DNA from: a virus
Strand: one strand, 5' to 3'
DNA length: 21,342 nt
Virus record (IMG/VR): IMGVR_UViG_3300014720_002145
Location: 1 to 21,342 of that record
Shown here: piece by piece, positions 18,463 to 21,342 of the stretch
Layout: each line of letters begins with the position of its first letter
How positions within the stretch are numbered: the first letter of the stretch is position 1
Notes under the pieces: generated by a model
What the model was told of the DNA's origin: nothing
Database searches by the model: none
Seen by the model: only the letters and a program-made list of their open reading frames with translations
Position numbers and translations under genes: made by a program

Positions 18463-18754
18463 ACTTTGGAAAGATAAAGGTAAGATTTTTGAGGGTATCA
18501 AAAATAGTGTCTTTAAACAGGAACATGTTGAGGAGATTGCTGATATGCGCATGCAGATTTGTAACATCTGTCCTGAGATTGATAATGCTGGTGACAAGTG
18601 TTATATAAAGGGAACCCAACCTTGTTGTGGTCAATGTGGTTGCAAACTTGCATTTAAAACACGTTCATTGTCTTCTGGATGTCCTGTTGGACATTGGTCT
18701 GCAATAACCACACAAGAAGAAGAAGACGCATTATTAAATAGTTTATCCAAATAA
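18449..18754 (+). CDS. Cysteine-rich zinc-ribbon-like protein (101 aa)
   Basis: Eight cysteines are arranged as C38-x2-C41, C51, C59-C60-x2-C63-x-C65 and C78, which could bind one or two zinc ions. The block QPCCGQCGCKLAFKTRSLSS followed by GCPVGHW is highly patterned, and I associate it with conserved small proteins of Bacteroidota phages. The N-terminus (MSLIKLWKDKGKIFEGIKNS) is a basic helix. It overlaps the HU/IHF-like gene by 14 bp and ends 4 nt before the nuclease gene. A role in packaging or transcription is inferred from position only. Confidence 0.75.
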   Translation: MSLIKLWKDKGKIFEGIKNSVFKQEHVEEIADMRMQICNICPEIDNAGDKCYIKGTQPCCGQCGCKLAFKTRSLSSGCPVGHWSAITTQEEEDALLNSLSK

Positions 18755-18758
18755 TATT

Positions 18759-19610
18759 ATGTTAGTATTTCATCCAGACAATCATTCTTATGAATCTATT
18801 AATCCAGAAGAAAAAATAGATTGGATAAGTGTTACTACTTTAGTTTCTTATTTTAAACAACCTTTTGATTCAAAAAAAATTGCTGAGAAAGTATCCAAAA
18901 GCAAAAAATCAAAATGGTTTGGAATGAAACCTGAAGACATTATTGCCACATGGAATAATGAATCAAAACGTGCTACTGATTTAGGTACTTGGTATCATAA
19001 CCAAAGAGAAGCAGATTTATTAGCATGTGATAGTTTAAACAGACATGGAGTTAACTTAGGTGTATTTGCTCCTGATGTTGATGAAAAAGGTGTTAAAACT
19101 GCTACCTCTCAGAAGCTTGATGAAGGTATTTATCCTGAACATTTAGTATATTTAAAATCAGCTGGCATCTGTGGTCAATCAGATTTAGTTGAGATTGCTA
19201 ATGGATGTGTGCATATCCTTGATTATAAGACAAATAAAGAAATAAAGACATCCTCATTTGTAAACTGGGAAGGTCTTCCACAAAAGATGACTCAGCCATT
19301 GCATCACCTAGATGATTGTAACTATTTCCATTATGCCTTGCAGTTAAGTATATACATGTACATGATTATTAAGCATAATCCAAAATTAAAACCTGGAAGT
19401 CTTACATTACAGCATGTGTTGTTTGAGACAGAAGGAGAAGATGAATTTGGATATCCTATTGCAAAAAGAACAGAAGAAGGTGATCCAATTGTAAAAGAAG
19501 TTATTCAATATCAATTGCCTTATTTAAGAGAAGAAGTAAATTCACTATTTAGCTGGTTGAAGTTTAACAAACATGAAATAGTTAAATACAAAAGCAAAAA
19601 AAATGATTAA
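18759..19610 (+). CDS. PD-(D/E)XK-type nuclease
   Basis: This 283-residue protein contains the core GICGQSDLVEI (Asp142) and HILDYKTNK (Asp155-Tyr-Lys157), the metal-binding aspartates and catalytic lysine of the Cas4/RecB-like PD-(D/E)XK branch. QLSIYMYMI about 45 residues further is the usual conserved Q-L--Y helix. The first 100 residues include a helical region with ATDLGTWYHNQREADLLACD, the 'G...H' motif before the core. Such phage nucleases process DNA during replication or packaging, and the position just before the terminase genes favours the second. It overlaps the next gene by 8 bp. Confidence 0.82.
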   Translation: MLVFHPDNHSYESINPEEKIDWISVTTLVSYFKQPFDSKKIAEKVSKSKKSKWFGMKPEDIIATWNNESKRATDLGTWYHNQREADLLACDSLNRHGVNLGVFAPDVDEKGVKTATSQKLDEGIYPEHLVYLKSAGICGQSDLVEIANGCVHILDYKTNKEIKTSSFVNWEGLPQKMTQPLHHLDDCNYFHYALQLSIYMYMIIKHNPKLKPGSLTLQHVLFETEGEDEFGYPIAKRTEEGDPIVKEVIQYQLPYLREEVNSLFSWLKFNKHEIVKYKSKKND

Positions 19611-20118
19611 GCTATTTGATATACAAAACAATATTATTGTTCCTACAGAGCACTGTCATAACCTGATAGTGCTCAAAAGAATTATGGATGAATATCCTGA
19701 AGATTTCATGAAAATATACAGCTACTTGTTTTATATGACATGTCCAAATCCAGATTTAAATCCTTTCTTTGATGTACGCGAACATGAAAAAGAAGAATTA
19801 ATAATTGCTCAGCTAGAAGCTGAATTTTCTACAGAAGATGATGAGATAGTAGATGCTCTTAATTTTTGCAGAAAAATGTATGAAACACCTACATACAGAG
19901 CATACATGGGTTTAAAATCAATGTTAGATAGATTAGGTGATTACATGGATACTACTCCAATAACACATGGTAGAGATGGGAATATTACAGCTTTGGTCAA
20001 TGCAGCAGCAAAATTTGAAGCAATCCGCAGTTCCTTTAAAGGAGCGTATAAAGACCTTATGGAAGAGCAAAAAAGTCAAGTCAGAGGTGGACAAAACCTT
20101 GCCTACGACCAATTCTAA
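19603..20118 (+). CDS. Conserved terminase-neighbour protein (171 aa)
   Basis: MIKLFDIQNNIIVPTEHCHN is followed by LKRIMDEYPEDFMKIYSYLF and a conserved-looking NPFFDVREHEKEELI segment, then mostly helix to the end. Its place immediately before the large terminase, with coupling overlaps on both sides, and its size and helical character would fit a small terminase subunit or a packaging accessory protein, but no helix-turn-helix is clear. I leave the function open. Confidence 0.75.
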   Translation: MIKLFDIQNNIIVPTEHCHNLIVLKRIMDEYPEDFMKIYSYLFYMTCPNPDLNPFFDVREHEKEELIIAQLEAEFSTEDDEIVDALNFCRKMYETPTYRAYMGLKSMLDRLGDYMDTTPITHGRDGNITALVNAAAKFEAIRSSFKGAYKDLMEEQKSQVRGGQNLAYDQF

Positions 20119-20296
20119 TGTCTATGTCATTATAGTAAAACATGTAAGTGGAGACCACTTAATTACAAGACAAATGACTCAGGTTCCACATAGACAAGAT
20201 TGTATTAAAATTGGTCAAGAACGCTATATAGTTACAGCAGTATTGTGGAATTATAATGATGCAAGAACTGTAATGCTTAGTGTAAGAAATTTATAA
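20099..20296 (+). CDS. Small hypothetical protein with TTG start (65 aa)
   Basis: The segment after 20119 is clearly protein-like (VYVIIVKHVSGDHLITRQMT ... DCIKIGQERYIVTAVLWNYN), a small beta-rich domain ending next to the terminase start. No ATG lies in frame near its beginning. The best candidate is TTG at 20099, preceded by a purine-rich AGAGGTGG that could act as a Shine-Dalgarno. The ATG at 19967 in the same frame would overlap the previous gene by 152 bp. A translational frameshift from the upstream gene is another option. Confidence 0.6.
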   Translation: MPTTNSNVYVIIVKHVSGDHLITRQMTQVPHRQDCIKIGQERYIVTAVLWNYNDARTVMLSVRNL

Positions 20297-20298
20297 TT

Positions 20299-21342
20299 AT
20301 GTATAGAGAAATACCTACATACACGTATGAGACTAAAACATGGTCCACAACATCTTTTGAGACAAAGCAAGAGTTGTTAGATTATTTGCTGCCTCTGTTT
20401 AAAGAGCCAGGTCAATATAATTTTGATGAGAGTTCTGAGATGTTTAATGAGCAAGCTAGAATTTTTAATAAAACAAGAGTATATTGTATAGCTCCTGAAA
20501 GGTCAAAAGATTTTACTGAGTATTGGAATACTCAAAAAGATAGATGCAGAAATGGTATCTTAATCAAACACAAAAAGAATACATGGTATCTTCCAAGAGA
20601 TTACTACATGTGGCTTAACTTTCTACCAATCTATAACAAAGAAGTAAACAAATTTACGTTTGCTGATGTGCGTGATGCTCAGTATCACATGGCTCTATAT
20701 GAAGAACTTGCACAATTATCCAATAAGCATGCAGCAATTTTGAAGAAACGTCAGATTGCATCTTCTTATTATCATGCTGGAAAAATTATAAATCTATTTT
20801 GGTTTGAAGAAGGTTCTGTATCCAAAATGGCTGGTTCCCTAAAAGATTATATCAATGAAAAAGGAACCTGGCGTTTTATGGAAGAATACAGAAACTTCCT
20901 AAACAAACATACTGCATGGTACAGACCATGTAACCCAGACAAAGTATTAAACTGGGAACAAAAAGCAGAAGTTACCCAAGGAGGTAGAAAAGTAGATATT
21001 GGTTTAAAATCTGCACTTATGGGTGTGGTTTTAGATAAAGATCCTACAAATGGTGTTGGGGGTCCTTGTACATTATTCTTTCATGAAGAAGCAGGGATTG
21101 CACCAAAAATGAATACAACCATAGAGTACCTTTTACCAGCTATGAAATCAGGTATGATATATACTGGTATGTTTGTGGTAGCAGGTTCTGTGGGTGACTT
21201 AGATCAGTGTGAACCATTAAAAGAAATGGTAATGAACCCTGATTCAAAAGATGTATATGCTGTTGAAACAACCTTGTTAGATGAGCATGATACAAAAGGA
21301 ATGTGTGGTTTATTTATACCTGAACAATGGTCAATGCTACCA
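20299..21342 (+). CDS. terL: Terminase large subunit, N-terminal part
   Basis: The open frame starts MYREIPTYTYETKTWSTTSF and is still open at the window end (348 residues visible). It has the ATPase half of a DNA-packaging motor: a degenerate Walker A (KKRQIASSYYHAG, about 149-161), a Walker B with catalytic Glu in TLFFHEEAG (258-266), and the coupling motif FVVAGSVGD (292-300). The N-terminal region with NGILIKHKKNTWYLPRDYYM is like terminases of large Bacteroidota phages. The nuclease half is outside the window. The ATG lies 2 nt after the previous stop, without Shine-Dalgarno. Confidence 0.9.
   Translation, partial: MYREIPTYTYETKTWSTTSFETKQELLDYLLPLFKEPGQYNFDESSEMFNEQARIFNKTRVYCIAPERSKDFTEYWNTQKDRCRNGILIKHKKNTWYLPRDYYMWLNFLPIYNKEVNKFTFADVRDAQYHMALYEELAQLSNKHAAILKKRQIASSYYHAGKIINLFWFEEGSVSKMAGSLKDYINEKGTWRFMEEYRNFLNKHTAWYRPCNPDKVLNWEQKAEVTQGGRKVDIGLKSALMGVVLDKDPTNGVGGPCTLFFHEEAGIAPKMNTTIEYLLPAMKSGMIYTGMFVVAGSVGDLDQCEPLKEMVMNPDSKDVYAVETTLLDEHDTKGMCGLFIPEQWSMLP

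Noticed and set aside
18383-18634. Minus-strand frames of 62-83 codons with hydrophobic stretches
   Set aside because: Poly-phenylalanine/leucine sequence arises from the antisense of the lysine-rich coiled coil of the HU/IHF-like protein and the next gene.

Overview
The window reads as part of a large, AT-rich, virulent tailed phage genome (Caudoviricetes) whose host is probably a member of the Bacteroidota. The host inference rests on three things visible in the sequence: most genes lack a Shine-Dalgarno sequence and have an A/T-rich leader before the ATG; the clearest promoter (15774-15803) fits the Bacteroidota pattern TTG-N19-TAnnTTTG; and the large terminase, zinc-binding, HU/IHF-like and PD-(D/E)XK genes are ordered as in large Bacteroidota phages. 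A crAss-like phage or a relative is possible but cannot be settled from this window. I found no integrase, transposase, tRNA, rRNA or CRISPR array. TAA, TAG and TGA all serve as stops.

Layout. From 1 to 15752 every convincing gene is on the minus strand; from 15828 to the right end every one is on the plus strand. The switch is a short divergent region (15753-15827) with a promoter and a 14-bp perfect palindrome.

Read in the direction of transcription, the minus block starts with a predicted PRTase-like protein (15752-15276). It then runs through a 33-codon gene, two paralogous conserved phage proteins (14829-14320 and 13035-12535) separated by small genes and a repeat-rich non-coding stretch, and a gene-poor region (12534-10647) with structured repeats. 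Small unknown genes follow, including a HEXXH metallopeptidase-like protein. Next come three linked unknown genes, a MoxR-type AAA+ ATPase, a VWA protein with an intact MIDAS motif, and a spore photoproduct lyase-like radical SAM protein. The left end holds an exported GH73-type glucosaminidase (probable lysis enzyme) and a small DUF1566/C-type-lectin-fold protein. The end of that protein looks like the variable region of a diversity-generating retroelement (DGR).

The plus block starts with small genes: a charged helical protein, a GroES-like co-chaperonin, a small helical protein resembling Acb2-type cyclic-oligonucleotide sponges, and a two-domain conserved phage protein. It continues with DNA-binding candidates (winged-helix-like and HU/IHF-like), a cysteine-rich protein, a PD-(D/E)XK nuclease, a conserved terminase neighbour and the large terminase, which runs off the window. 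This is the start of a packaging and morphogenesis module.

The most unusual content is non-coding or sub-genic. (1) Three elements of 105-122 bp share ends but have unrelated interiors (10772-10876, 11802-11916, 11995-12116). (2) A DGR-like variable region lies at 427-525. (3) Minus-strand genes are repeatedly separated by a terminator-like hairpin followed within about 20-35 nt by an AT-rich leader and the next ATG, and one such leader (13475-13497) has no gene after it. (4) Iteron-like repeats lie around 12398-13371. (5) An 18-bp promoter-like sequence is shared by 2174-2191 and 15769-15786.
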